Shown here: piece by piece, positions 34,475 to 46,526 of the stretch
Position numbering within the stretch: the stretch's first letter is position 1
How the letters are laid out: each line of letters starts with the position of its first letter
NCBI RefSeq assembly: GCF_040183065.1
Contig: NC_091123.1
Span: 9,666,001-9,730,000, forward strand
Reading direction: 5' to 3'
From: Periplaneta americana
Taxonomy: Eukaryota; Arthropoda; Insecta; Blattodea; Blattidae
DNA: 64,000 bases
Position numbers and translations under genes: made by a program
Notes under the pieces: generated by a model
Database searches by the model: none
What the model saw: only the letters and a program-made list of their open reading frames with translations
What the model was told of the DNA's origin: nothing

Positions 34475-34904
34475 TATTAAAATGTTTTCCAGGCACAGAC
34501 AATTACCAATTAACTTGTTTACTGTGTATAAACACATGACAATATCCCATAAAGGTTATTGTTGTTTGTACATCTGTAAATATGTAGCTAATGCCAAGCT
34601 TATATTAACTTTCTCTAGTTACGCATGTATTGTGCACGCATCTTTTTTGCTTCCTTGTAAAAGGACAACTGAATGAAAAATACATTGCAATACTTCAACG
34701 ATTGTAATGAACTCTCTTCCAAGTAGTCTATGTATGTACGTGGACTCCCATAGTATATTGCAAAAGACTCGTTTACATTGTTGAATTTATCGGATATGAC
34801 GTAAGCATTTCCATGGCAACGTCATTGTAATTTCCATTCCACGGAATTCTTTCATTTTTATCTATTACCTAATGTAGTCCTACGTCAAACATAGACGTTA
34901 GACG
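34475..34904. other. Unassigned sequence
   Basis: No feature recognised. Confidence 0.4.
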
Positions 34905-35200
34905 TCGATAAAGGAAAGTGGAAGATAGAAAGAAAGAAAGAGAGAGAAACGAAGGGAAATAAGTACATAAAGAAAGAGAAAAAGGATGAAAAACAAATGC
35001 AAAGAACAATAAAAAGGTAGATGGGTAGAAAAAACAATTAAAAACATCAAGGAAGGAAAATGTAAATAAACAGATAGAATGAAAGAAAAGAAAAAAGAAT
35101 CAAATAAACAAAGGATAAAGCAAAGGGAAAGAAACAAAAATAATAAAGGGGAAAAGAGGAACAGACGTTAAACAATAACCATAGGAAAACAAATGAAGAG
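34905..35200 (+). repeat. Purine-rich degenerate tract
   Basis: AAAG/GAAA-rich sequence; the minus-strand F/L/S ORFs are shadows. Confidence 0.75.
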
Positions 35201-35538
35201 TGGTCACCGCACCGGTTAGGCCCGGTCGTGATCGTCACCTGTCGCGTTTAGCATGCGTGGAGCGTCACCATGGAGACGCGCATTAAGTTTATTTATCGAT
35301 GAACTCAACACAAACGTCATTTTAAAGTGGTGTAGACTTTTAAACCCTCGCTGCAGTGATAAAAGATGAAGTCCTGCGAGACAAAGCCCTAATGGAGCGC
35401 CCCGCACTTGATCGGGCGGGACAAAGCGGGTAATGCGCCACCCCCTCCGCACCCACCGGGGCCGCAATGAAAAGCCGGCAGCGGCAGATGGCGCGGACCT
35501 GCGGGCAACAGCGGGCCAAGACGAAGCTTACATGACAC

Positions 35539-35586
<48 letters not shown>

Positions 35587-35657
35587 TACTTGTCATAAAC
35601 TTACGTGATATACATGGGCGCTTATGTACGCCAGCAGACAGCCGGTCAGCGAAACAG
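35201..35657. other. GC-richer sequence with CAT microsatellite
   Basis: A CAT run lies at 35541-35586 (antisense poly-Met). 35220-35530 is GC-rich with no recognised domain. Confidence 0.5.
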
Positions 35658-36633
35658 ATCAGTTAGTCAAGAAATTCATTTGCCCATCCAGTTCAGTTAA
35701 TCAAGAAGTTCAGTTACGCAGACATTTCAAATAGTCAAGAAATTCAGTTAGCCAGACAGCTCAGTTAGTCAAGAAATTCAATTGCCCATCTAATTCAGTT
35801 AGTCGAGAAGTTCAGCTTCCCGGACAGTTCAGTTAGTGAAGAAATTCAGTTACGCAGACAGTTCAAGTAGTCAAGAAATTCAGTTAGCCAGACAGTTCAG
35901 TTAGTCAATAAATTCAGTTAGCCAGACAGTTCATTAGTCAAGAAATTCAGTTAGCCAGACAGTTCATTAGTCAAGAAATTCAGTTAGCCAGACAGTTCAG
36001 TTAGTCAAGAAATTCAGTTAGCCAGACAGTTCAGTTAGTCAAGAAATTCAGTTAGCCAGACAGTTCATTAGTCAAGAAATTCAGTTAGCCAGACAGTTCA
36101 GTTAGTCAAGAAATTCAGTTAGCCAGACAGTTCATTAGTCAAGAAATTCAGTTAGCCAGACAGTTCATTAGTCAAGAAATTCAGTTAGACAGTTCATTAG
36201 TCAAGAAATTCAGTTAGCCAGACAGTTCAGTTAGTCAAGAAATTCAGTTAGCCAGACAGTTCAGTTAGTCAAGAAATTCAGTTAGCCAGACAGTTCAGTT
36301 AGTCAAGAAATTCAGTTAGCCAGACAGTTCATTAGTCAAGAAATTCAGTTAGCCAGACAGTTCATTAGTCAAGAAATTCAGTTAGCCATACGGTTCATTA
36401 GTCAAGAAATTCAGTTAGCCAGACAGTTCATTAGTCAAGAAATTCAGTTAGCCATACAGTTCAGTTAGTCAAGAAATTCAATTAGCCAGACAGTTCAGTT
36501 AGTCAAGAAATTCAGTTAGTGTTAGCCAAACAGTTCATTAGTCAAGAAATTCAGTTGCCAATCCAGTTCAGTTAGCTATAAAGTTCAGTTACCCAGACAG
36601 TTCAGTTAGTCAAGAAATTCAGTTAGCCAGTCA
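35658..36633. repeat. Minisatellite with 33/34-bp unit
   Basis: Units of CAGTTC(AG)TTAGTCAAG plus AAATTCAGTTAGCCAGA. Two forms (CAGTTCAGTTAG and CAGTTCATTAG) alternate irregularly. About 29 units. Confidence 0.95.
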
Positions 36634-37135
36634 GTTCCGTAAGTTAACAAGGTAGTTTAATCAGCCAGACAATTCTGTCAGTTCCGTTAATTAACAAGAT
36701 AGTTTAATCAGCCAGACAATTCAGTCAGTTCCGTTAGTTAACAAGTAGTTTAATCAGCCAGACAATTCAGTCAGTCCGTAAATTAACGAGGTAGTTTAAT
36801 CAGCCAGACAGTTCAGTCAGTTCCGTTAATTAACAAGATAGTTTAATCAGCCAGACATCTGTCAGTTCCGTTAATTAACAAGATAGTTTAATCAGCCAGA
36901 CAAATCTGTCAGTTCCGTTAATTAACAAGATAGTTTAATCAGCAAGACAAATCTGTCAGTTCCGTTAATTAACAAGATAGTTTAATCAGCCAGACAAATC
37001 TGTCAGTTTCGTAAGTTAAGAAGGTAGTTCAATCAGCCAGACAAATCAGTCAGTTCCGTAAGTTAACAAGATAGTTTAACCATCCAGACAATTCTGTCAG
37101 TTTCGTTAATTAACAAGATAGTTTAGTCAGTGAGC
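36634..37135. repeat. Related minisatellite with about 47-bp unit
   Basis: Units contain GTTCCGTTAATTAACAAG, ATAGTTTAATCAGCCAGACA and TCTGTCA; about 10 copies. The GCCAGACA and CAGTTC words are shared with the preceding array, implying common origin. Confidence 0.92.
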
Positions 37136-37704
37136 TAGTTAGTTCATTCAGTCATATATGTAAGGAGACTGTGATAGGGAGACAAAGTTCGCTTTTATTC
37201 TCTTACTGTCAGGAGCAATTTCAGTCTTGATAATGTAGGGAAGGACCCGCCAGCACCGAGTACGGTATTTGGCTGCACCAGGGAGAACACAACCCTCAAC
37301 CGAGGAGAGGAATGGAGGGAGATGCAAATCAACACGAGTGGGTGAATGCATGAATGAAAGAGCGAATAATGTAAGAAAAGAAGGGAGAACAAAGGAGAGG
37401 CAGGAGGGAAAGGAAATGTGACGAATACGAGATAGGAAGTGGCAGAAGGGGTGAGAAGATGAAAGAAGGAAAAGAGAAACGACAGAAGAAGAAAACAGAA
37501 ATTATGAAAGAAAATGCGAGGAAAGGAAATCTAATGTAGGAAGAAAGTATGCTAACAAAGAAAAGGACAGAGAGACGGACAGGTGAATGCGAGATATCAC
37601 ACAAAGTGGAGAATTTGATTTACTTTATGAAATGTTTCTCGACATTGAGGTATTTTCGACTTCTGTCACATCACGGGCGTAGTTTGTTTAACTAAAGCTA
37701 AGGG
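37136..37704. other. Unassigned sequence, partly purine-rich
   Basis: 37330-37600 is GA-rich. The ORFs on minus are compositional. Confidence 0.5.
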
Positions 37705-37845
37705 ATTCATTAATTCATTTACTGTTCTGCTCAAGGGCAGGTCTTTCACTGTAAACCCAGCTTTCTTCAATCTTCCCTATTTTATGCCTTCCTCTTTGTC
37801 TCCTCATATGATCCATATATCTTAATAACATCTATCATCTGATCT
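37705..37845 (-). mobile_element. LINE family D 3' end
   Basis: Reverse complement has CAGATGATAGATGTTATTAAG, GGATCATATGAGGAGAC, AGAGGAAGGCATAAAATAGG and AAAGACCTGCCCTTGAGC, paralleling 18385-18600. Confidence 0.7.
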
Positions 37846-38156
37846 AAGGACTATAGATAGTAAAATCGTGCACTTAAAATAATATAATAGGCATACACTG
37901 CATTAACTTAGAAACCAATTAACCTATTTTTTAATTCTGTTTGCTTTGTAAGATAAACATAAGTTGAAAATTTAGTTACAGTTTTCACATGCGCGCCTCT
38001 TGTTGCTGTGATGACGCCTAATCGATAATCAATTTTGGTCCAAGTTTATTAAGCATATCTTGAGTGGTTATTTATGTAGCTAGCCTGATTATTTCAAGTA
38101 AGTCCTGACGATTTCTTACGAGAGTTCTGTAGATCTTATGCTTTACATAAGTTCAT
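37846..38156. other. Unassigned sequence
   Basis: No feature recognised. Confidence 0.4.
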
Positions 38157-38600
38157 GTAAGAAACCTAGCGGAGTTAAATCTGGTGACCGCGGGGGCCAA
38201 TAAATATTGCTTCATCAGAAAACAGCACTCTTAGTAAGACTTGTCTTAGTCTATTTTGTGCAACATATTCACGGCAAAATTTATTTTTTTCCTCTCCTGC
38301 TTTTAGTGCCTGCAGAATTTGTATGAATAGAGTTTAAGACTCCTCCGAAGGACTTTGTGAATGGTTGTTTGTGGAATTTTTGACTCTCGTGATGCACGAC
38401 AGATCGACTTTGTGGGACTGTATTGGAAAGTTTCCCATATTGCTTCATCTTGAGCTTCAGGTACACTTGGTTCTTCTGGCAGTGATGCCTTTCCTACACT
38501 ACCAGTTTCCATAAACTATACATACCACAATTTATCACGTCTAGTTAATAGCATGTCGCCTAGCCTACTGCAGACACTTCGCTGCACCTGTGCTGTAGGA
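38157..38600 (-). pseudogene. Tc1/mariner-type transposase with internal deletion
   Basis: Minus frames give FMETGSVGKASLPEEP, then TFQYSPTKSICRASRESKIP, QTTIHKVLRRSLKLYSYKF, ALKAGEEKNKFCREYV and VLLRVLFSDEAIF. This is an N-terminal helix-turn-helix region leading to the first catalytic Asp (FSDEA). Codons for WPPRSPDLTPL follow immediately in another frame. That motif normally sits just before the last catalytic acidic residue, so most of the catalytic domain is deleted at about 38200. Related to 48541-49897. Confidence 0.8.
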
Positions 38601-39345
38601 TTTATCAGAATTAGCCACTCTAAACAACAAGCTTTTGTTGCATACTCGCCATGAAAGAAACTGAAAAAGACGCGTACACTTACAATAGTGCATAATTACT
38701 GCCAATACATAAAATATCTCCAAACTTTTGTTAAGATCTTACAAAAAAAAACAATTAAATTATTATATTTCTATCATATATCAATGTACCAATAGAGTGT
38801 AAGAAATCTGAGTTTTAATCAATCAAAGTCAACTGTGAACTGCAGACTTGTAGTAACAGTCTTGTCGCACCTGATGCACATTTGTTTAATATCTTGTCGT
38901 ACCTGATGTTCAGATATTAAATCTTTTCATTGTTTCCTTAACAATACAGTGGGCCATGATATTGCGTGATGGCCGTCCTAGCAAATGTAAGAATTAAATT
39001 TAATATCTTAATTTATAACATAATCTGTTTTTATATCTTGTAAATATATTCACGAAATAGTCTTATTCAAATATCATTGGCGTCCTCATCTTGTCGATTC
39101 ACTAAATGAAAGTACCTAGTTCAAAGTAAAATTTTATAATCTCAAATATATCGGTACGTTAGTAATGTTGTTATTCTACTAGTCATAATTCCCACAGTTA
39201 CTTTCAAATATTTACCCACGAAATTTATTCCATATTGCATGAAGCCAAGTGCATAAATATTAGCAAAATGAAAAATATACCTTATTTAAAAATTATGTAG
39301 TTATGTTCTCTCTTTATTTATTTATTTAGTTATTGATTTATTTTC

Positions 39346-39348
<3 letters not shown>
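38601..39348. other. Unassigned AT-rich sequence
   Basis: No gene recognised. 39060-39140 and 39400-39480 share CACTAAATGAAAGTACCTA, a local duplication. Confidence 0.45.

Positions 39349-39394
<46 letters not shown>
39349..39394. repeat. TTA microsatellite
   Basis: Pure ATT run of about 15 units. Confidence 0.95.
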
Positions 39395-39395
<1 letters not shown>

Positions 39396-39629
39396 GCCAA
39401 ATGAGTCTTATTCAAATCTCAAAAGACTTGTCGTATGCCGTAGTCGATAATTCACTAAATGAAAGTACCTATTTCAAATATTTATTTAATTTTGCTGTTT
39501 CACTAACATTTTTCGTTGCCACTAATTCGACAATCTTTGGCTGTTATACGATATGGTTTCGATATTCTTCGTCTAACGTAATAACCTTTAATTCGGAAAA
39601 TTATTTATGAAAATCGGTAATCACAAATG

Positions 39630-40072
39630 CATATTATTGTAGGTACATCAGCGTCAAAAATAACTTTCATACTCCATCGGCAACTCTATCGTGCTATCAA
39701 AAAAGAGTGCATCATATGGCAGTAAAAATTTTAATAGCCTCCCCATGTATATAAAAAATGAAACTCAAAATATAAGATTATTTAGGGCCAAATTAAAGAA
39801 GTAGGCCTACCTAATTTCTCACGCCTTCTATTCTGTAGGTGAATTCATGACATTCAACAATGCTTCATGAAATTGATACTAAAACTTTGTGTTGTACTAG
39901 TAGACTATATTGTAAACCTCTTTTGTATATATTTCAACTAGACTGTGACTATAAATTAAGACTTTATAATACTATTAAGTTTTTTGACTTGTTCCATATT
40001 CTAGCTGTGAAGCAATGTATGAATACCATGGAATGTTAATAAATACAATACAATACAATAATATTTCTGCAG
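39630..40072 (+). mobile_element. LINE 3' end with AATAC tail (family E)
   Basis: Frames read FHTPSATLSCYQKRVHHMA, then KILIASPMYIKNETQNIRL, FRAKLKK and LLSHAFYSVGEFM, the C-terminus of a non-LTR retrotransposon ORF2 in my recollection of such tails. The 3' UTR ends GTTAATAAATACAATACAATAC, an AATAC repeat tail with a polyadenylation-like AATAAA. Confidence 0.7.
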
Positions 40073-40571
40073 CTTCTGTCAAATGTTTACCCATGAATTT
40101 CATATTTCAGGCGTTCAAGGCCATTTCGACCAATAAAACATATTAAATTAGCAACTAAAATAGCTTATTTTATAGCAATATAATTATATTGTCTTCATGT
40201 TCTTATTTCTTTAGATAATTCACTCGCGCTATGCGCTCACGAATTATCAACAAGATCAGAACTCTTGTGATACGATAACATTATTAGATAATTTTTTTAC
40301 TGCATTGTAACATTATTATGTACCGGTACACGGTGTAGGTAGTCTATTATTTCACCTAACGACGTTTTCAACTGCAGAGATTATTCAGCTTCTAAATTCA
40401 ATGATGAACTATTAAGTTATTTAAATTAATACTGTAGTAACGACTTCGCTGTGTTAACATTTTAAATCATTGTGTTATTTTACCTGATTGACTAGTTTCG
40501 ATGGCATTTGCATCATCTTCTGAATCCTGATACAAATGACTTTGCTGTTTTCTAATGAAGTGACATTTTTT
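40073..40571. other. Unassigned sequence
   Basis: No gene seen. 40075-40150 resembles 9336-9425. Confidence 0.4.
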
Positions 40572-40640
40572 GGCCCCAGCGGTCACCAGATTTAACTCCG
40601 CTACATTTCTTACGTGGGGTTATGTAAAGGACAAGACGCA
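40572..40640 (+). pseudogene. Tc1/mariner-type transposase fragment
   Basis: Codons for WPQRSPDLTPLHFLRGVM, then a stop. This is the conserved segment before the last catalytic acidic residue, which would follow LTPL as D but is H here. The nucleotide similarity to 38157-38200 (CGGTCACCAGATTTAACTCC) shows common origin. Confidence 0.7.
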
Positions 40641-40854
40641 ATGGTGATGTAAATAACATGGAAGCTAGTCAATCAGGTAAAATAATTATTTAAAAGGTGA
40701 ACATAGTGAATTCGTTGTTTGTTTAATTTAAATGGCTTGTTAATTCATCTATGATTATGTAAGTGTTAAAAGTGTGTATTCAAGAATGAAGATTCTAAAT
40801 TCATTGTAGGGGACAAATGACCGACTAACTTTGCCTGCAGCCCTCTCTCATGGA

Positions 40855-41060
40855 CAGGGTTCTTTTACATGCCGTAAATCTACGATACGGATATCAAAGC
40901 TCCCGGTGGAAATGATGCTAAGGATTTTATTGTCATTTAAAATCAATTGCCCTAGGCCGGGTTTGGAACCGTAGACCTCGAATGTAACGTACAGGATGAC
41001 AACGAGCTGTGCGGCGCGGCGCAGTCTCTGATCCCTACTCCTTAACTCTGACAAGGCGTG
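40855..41060 (-). mobile_element. Probable tRNA-like SINE
   Basis: On minus: GTCTACGGTTCCAAACCCGG (B-box-like), then a body ending with ATCGTAGATTTACGGCATG and AAAGAACCCTGTCC. The A box is unclear. Confidence 0.45.
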
Positions 41061-41589
41061 ACATTTGAGACGTGGTTCAGTTCGTTTGTTTTGAAAGATA
41101 TACGACAACCCTCCTGTTATCCTTTGGGGTTTCTTCCTCTTCTCCGTGTCGGGCCCTGAGACACTTGTCTTCCTGGTCTCAAACCGTCGCATCGACTTTT
41201 GAGCATCATCAGGATTTGATACGTCGTCAGCGAAAAAAATAATAAACAAAGAAACTGGTCGGGCCATTTGATTGCATCAAGCAAAGAGGATTATCTGAAT
41301 GGAGGCCGCTTGTGGTTTTAGCGATTTGAACGCGGGGGAAGGATGGAGGTTTAATATTTCTGCAACTTAACCCCCTCCCCGAGCACTCCACGGGGTGCCG
41401 CTCACCCCACAGCTGCGCTACAACCACCCTCCACCCTCCAGCGTTCTGCTCTGCTAAGCAGCCAGCTGGGCTGAGATTGAGTCCAGATCAAACCCCTCAT
41501 CCGTCTGACTTCAACAGAACCCCGTTAGCATTCTGATTTCTGTCGTGTGCTCGACACCGCATCTTCGTCGTCGTCATCATCATTATCAT
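41061..41589. other. Unassigned sequence
   Basis: The minus ORF at 40848-41267 runs through the SINE-like part and is unlikely to be a gene. Confidence 0.4.
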
Positions 41590-41815
41590 TGTCGTAACCA
41601 CTGGGTGGGTTCGATTCTCGCTTGGGCCGATTACCTAGTTTGGTTTTCGGAGCTTTTCCACAATCGCAAGGCCAATGTCTGGTAATTCCATGACGAATCC
41701 TCGTCCTCATCTCACCAATTACCATCTCTCTATCATCAATTCTATCGACGATAAAAGACATTCTAGTTAATACAGCGTCGTTAAATGACAACCTAAAAAT
41801 ATAATTACTTTCATC
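41590..41815 (+). mobile_element. tRNA-derived SINE
   Basis: B-box-like GGGTTCGATTCTCGC is followed by a body with GGCCGATTACCTAGTTTGG, CGAATCCTCG, CATCTCACCAATTACC and the 3' motif CAGCGTCGTTAAATGACAACC. That end resembles GCGTCGTAAAATAAACC of the SINE at 3494. Confidence 0.75.
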
Positions 41816-43203
41816 ATCACATGGATCATAATCTTTAACATCGATAATGATGTAGTGATCTCCCCTTATCCATACAATTTGTATCCTCGGTTTCAGTTAA
41901 CCGCAGTGACTTTTTTTTTAAGTAGGTATTTTAGCGCCTAGCGTCTTAATCTAAACGCGTATGTTGTGCGTGCGTCATTTCTACGGCGACAGTTTCTTTT
42001 AACTTTTCTATTCTTTAAATAGGTTAGGTTATTATTGCAATGGACTACTCAAATGATGACTTTGTGGTAACTTAACTGAAATTCTATCCAGCGAATAGGG
42101 ATTATATAGAATGGACACTCAGCGAATTTTCCTGTGTTTTGTTTTTCTGTGTGCCGGCGTTTAGTTCCACTTTCAGGCACTAGAGGTTAGTGTAAACGAG
42201 CACACGCTAAGATAATAATTGAGTATAGAGATGAGACACAGGATCCAAACATCGCCTGCCTTGTTGCATAATCCAGTAACGCTTTGATTCAAATAAATTC
42301 AAGTTAATTGCTTTTCCTTATTTCTCAGTGACAAACTAGTTGTAATAAAAATTATTATATTTTATATAATAATAAATGATATTATATATTTTTTATTTTA
42401 TAATATAATATAATACACTATAAAATTGTGTATCAAATTCGTTTAATTTTTGTATACAATATAATATAGGTATATGGTTTTACTTCTCATAGGAGTTTTG
42501 TTTTTCCATTTTCAACGCTATCAAATCATTACATATTTTAATTATTATTGAGGCCAACGTCTCAACTCTCATTATAAAAAAACTCTAGAGTCTAGACATT
42601 ACAGTTAATGTCGGATTTATTATTTCATCGGTCCAATTTATTTTATTTGAGTACATAATGTACCTAGATGTATTAATTGTATGTGTTATATTTCCGCTGT
42701 GTCGAATGCAGCTGGTGTGATGTCAGTGTCAACTCCTGGGAGAAAACAGAATCTCACGCTAAAACTGGTTTGAAGGTCATTGAAATCAGTCCTGCTACAT
42801 AAAAGGTACCGACACGAAGTGTCCATACTGCTTAATTATAGTACCTATACACAGATATGACATTTTTAAGTTATAAAACCTATATAACTTCTTATAATCA
42901 CGTTTTGATAGTTCCCGTCTTTCCTTGTAGGATTTCCTAGGGCGAATTTGCATAAATTCTATTATTTTAGGCTATACAAGCGCTTAAATTTGAGAATTGC
43001 GTTTTCAATAACTGCAACTTCAAGTAATAAATAAATGTCTGTAAAAATCTTTCGTGTTTTTATTCTGTTAATGTAACATTTCAGCTTATCTTACTTTTGA
43101 GGTTAAGCATTGTTGTTCCGTATTTCCGCTCTGAGTAGTTGGCAATAGTATTTAGTATGCCGTGATAGATAGCAGTTTATTTTTGAACTTCATTATATGG
43201 AAC
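41816..43203. other. Unassigned AT-rich sequence
   Basis: No ORF above 60 codons, repeat or RNA gene recognised. Confidence 0.45.
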
Positions 43204-43272
43204 ACGGCCGACTTGATGTTCCCTTCGCTTTTTTGTATAGGAGAAGCGAAGCGAGCACATCAAGTCGGCCGT
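43204..43272. repeat. Perfect 16-bp foldback
   Basis: Arms ACGGCCGACTTGATGT and ACATCAAGTCGGCCGT match perfectly around a 37-base spacer that itself holds CTTCGCTTTTTT / GAAGCGAAG. Nearby TATGGAA on both sides could be a short target duplication. Confidence 0.85.
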
Positions 43273-43640
43273 CTATGGAAATATAATAATATCTTATTGC
43301 TGTGTTTTATAATAATTATTATCATTTACGTAAGTAATTCGGTTTTGCGAATTACTTTATTTTTTTTTAAATAATCTTATTAAATTGCACTCATGATGTC
43401 ATCTTATTAGCATAATTTCACATGCACTTCGGGCTCGTGAAATTGTCAGTAAAATGAAACAGGACTAATGGAATTACTACAGATAATTTTATATCTGCTT
43501 GTCTCGACCTCTAATAAATACTCTTGTAGGCCTACGAGTATGTACCTACAAGAACACGCATCTTTGATCATCGATTTTCATTAATAATTCTTTTTTGAAT
43601 GAAAGGTAATTACGCTAGACGAAGAATATGAAAACCATAT
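43273..43640. other. Unassigned AT-rich sequence
   Basis: No feature recognised. Confidence 0.4.
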
Positions 43641-44479
43641 TATATAACAGGCAAAGGTTGCCGAATTACTGGTAGCAAAAATGGTATGTCACTTTATAAT
43701 ATTATTATGCAGAAAGCATGCAAGCCACAAAAGTACTCTATCTTCTTTCTACTTGCGTGATTATATTTTGGATAGAAGTTGGTAATGTAAAACAAAGGAT
43801 AACAAAGCCAAATTATACAACACTCGAAAATTGCCGAGTTATTGTTAGCGAAAGTTGAGGTCTACCATCTTTTAATTAAAGTTCCTGCCTTCTTTATAGG
43901 ATAAACATTGGTAATTTCGTGGCAGTGGTTATTTCGTGATACTTTTTCTTTGCTCTTTTGTGAACTAACCAATGGTGTTACGAGATCCAAATTTCCGCCA
44001 AGGGATTGCCTATGTTGTCCAGTTTACAGAAACATACAGCTAAGCTTTGTGTGACTATTGTAGTTGCTTCAGTGAGCTTTTATGTTTGGAGAGAGCAAGT
44101 TTGCGTCGACTTCTCAGGCGTACAAATTTTGTGGATGTTTGTAATTACAATACAGGCTTATTACTAAAGGTAAGCATATGATATTTGGTACAAAGATTTA
44201 TTGTATCTTCATGAAATTTTAGGAAATGTTTTTGGAATTTTAGATACATCTGTAGTCGCCATATAGGCTTAGCTTTACTGATAGAAATCTTAGCTGTTTG
44301 AGGCGAAATTTTGTTGAGCATTAAGTGTTACAATTTTTAAAATAGTATAAAATGTATTACAATATGAATTTTAGAAATCTGAAGACAAGATGTCATAACA
44401 AAAAAGAAAACGGAGACGCAATGGGTTCATTGTAGCTTCTGTTTGATTTGTTATCATGCTAAGTGTCAATGATAAGTGC

Positions 44480-45171
44480 TAGATGACTTGCAAGAATTGT
44501 GACAGAAGATGGAACATGGCTCCACAATTTTGGACCGGAGACAGAGGCAGACAATGGAGTGGCATCATGCAAATTCACCAAAGAAATGGAAATTCAAAAG
44601 TACGCCTTCGGCAGAAAACGTTATGGCTACTGTGTTTTTCGATTCAGAAGGACTCTTGCTTGTGGACATCATGCCACACGGAACCACCATTAATTCTGAC
44701 GAGTATGTTGCATCTTTCAAGAAACTTCAAGTTCGACGACATCGGGAGAAGCAGGATGTTCTGCTATTGCACGACAACGCACAACCATATGTCAGTCACA
44801 AGACCACAGACCAGATCAGAAAATTCGGATAGACAACACTGAAACACCCGCCTTACAGTCCTGAACTGGCACCGTGCGATTACCATCTCTTTGGTAAACT
44901 GAAGGATCCCTTCGCGGAACGAGGTTAGAAGATGACTCCCTTGTGCACGCTGCTAAAGAGTGGCTCAGACGTGTTGGTCCAGACTTTTACCGTGCTGGTC
45001 TACAGGCCCTCGTTCCTAGGTTACGTAAGGCAGTTGAAAGGGACAGGGATTATGTGGAAAAGTGACATTTTGTTCCTTAAGGATGCATCTACATTCTGTG
45101 AAAATATCAAAGCTGTAGGATAAAAATATAATTTTTAAACAAATGTTATGCATTACTTTTGGAGTTACCCT
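44480..45171 (+). pseudogene. mariner transposase relic (D,D34D)
   Basis: Catalytic landmarks are readable across frames: EDGTWLHNFGPETEA holds the first Asp. After a frameshift near 44540 come VMATVFFDSEGLLLVDIMPH and HDNAQPYVSHKTTDQIRKFG (second Asp). A TAG follows where Trp is usual, then PPYSPELAPCDYHLFGKLKD (third Asp). Exactly 34 residues lie between the second and third Asp, the mariner D,D34D spacing. A further frameshift leads to VGPDFYRAGLQALVPRLRKA and DYVEK-stop. GCATTACTTTTGGAGTTACCC near 45150-45171 looks like the 3' terminal repeat. The 5' third is missing. Confidence 0.92.
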
Positions 45172-45720
45172 AGTAATATAGGCTATGGTAAAGTCCGTAA
45201 TAAAAGTGTTCACCCTTCCAGGGCAAAGAAGATCCCTTTTCAATTTCAATTTTTACTTTGATTTCATTCTTATTACTCGTATGTGTTTATATATATTTCT
45301 ATGTTTTCTTTCTATGAATATTAGACGGAATTACTATGTTTGAAGTCTTGTAACAATAAATGAGAATTTCATTTGACTTTAATGAATTTTTCCACAATTC
45401 TTCTACCTCTCACGAAATTATCAATGCAATATCACGAAATTACCAAGGTTATCACGAAATAACCAACCTTTCAGCTTAAGTTGTAAAAGTGGTTTTGGCA
45501 CATATTCAAGAACGTATCCAATCTTTTATGTCTCCAGATTTGTACAGCAAGTTATCGTCTTTTAGGTGAAAAAATCGGAATAAGGATATATTTACACATT
45601 TGCATTTTAAATTAGTTTTCATGAAATTATCACGAAATTACCAATGTTTACCCTACATCGCTAATTCTATTTTGGGTAAAAGTCAATGATGTAAAGTGAA
45701 GTGTAACAAAGCCAAATTAT

Positions 45721-46526
45721 TTTGTGCGAGATCGTGCGTATTTGCTTGGTTTCCGCACAAAACCAATCCGCGGAAAGTGTGAAATTCCACATTCAGTATT
45801 CCCAACCTAACACACATAACAATTTCCCTCTTTTTACCGCTTAAGTGACATATTGATTTTACTGCTTTAGGCGTTTAACATATTATTTTTAGAGACGTTC
45901 AATATAGTAATAATTATAAATTGGAAACTTACCACTGCAATTTCACCTAAATTGCACTGTTAATTGTTGTTTTTAAATATTTGCAAAAATTAAGTAAACT
46001 CTACAACTCCACTAAAGTTACTGCATTCGTGATGCAAGTACCATTAAGGAAGCCGTGAAAAAATCAACAAGATTCCAGATACCGATGTTATTACTGCAAT
46101 ATGTTATATAAATAATATTGTTAAAATATTAAAATGAAAAATAAATCATTACATAACCTTACCGTTTGTTTTAAGTTCGCCTTTGTAGACTGGGGGGGGG
46201 GAAAAAAGACAGACGTATATCACGGCCTGCTGGAGTATAGTAAACACAGAACAATTTAAAGCAACAATATTGAAGATAGATATTTTAGTTTTGCAAATTT
46301 GCCGTCATTGAACAGAAACCAAGATGGAGATTTCATTGTAACTAATTAGAAATTTCTCTTTCAGGTGTGTAATAAACGATCTTCGCACAAAATAATGTAC
46401 GATACACGAGCGGTATGTTTTCTTTCAATTCTCGGAAATTAAAAAAGCTCAACTACGTTTCGCTTTTTAAAACTTTTCCTCGAACATGAAAACTTCAACA
46501 TACCGCTCTTGTAACGCATATTACTA
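45721..46526 (+). repeat. Composite foldback element, copy C
   Basis: Full-length copy (806 bp) of the element at 626-1331 and 7017-7823. It interrupts a unit of the 145-bp tandem repeat. The unbroken repeat reads CCAAATTATACAACAATC; here CCAAATTAT precedes and ATACAACACTC follows the element, implying an AT or shorter duplication. This defines both ends independently of the copy comparison. Confidence 0.88.

Noticed and set aside
34199..34537. Minus ORFs of repeating LFIY
   Set aside because: Translation of a TAAA microsatellite; not a protein.
40848..41267. 139-codon minus ORF
   Set aside because: Partly overlaps a SINE-like segment; no recognisable domain.
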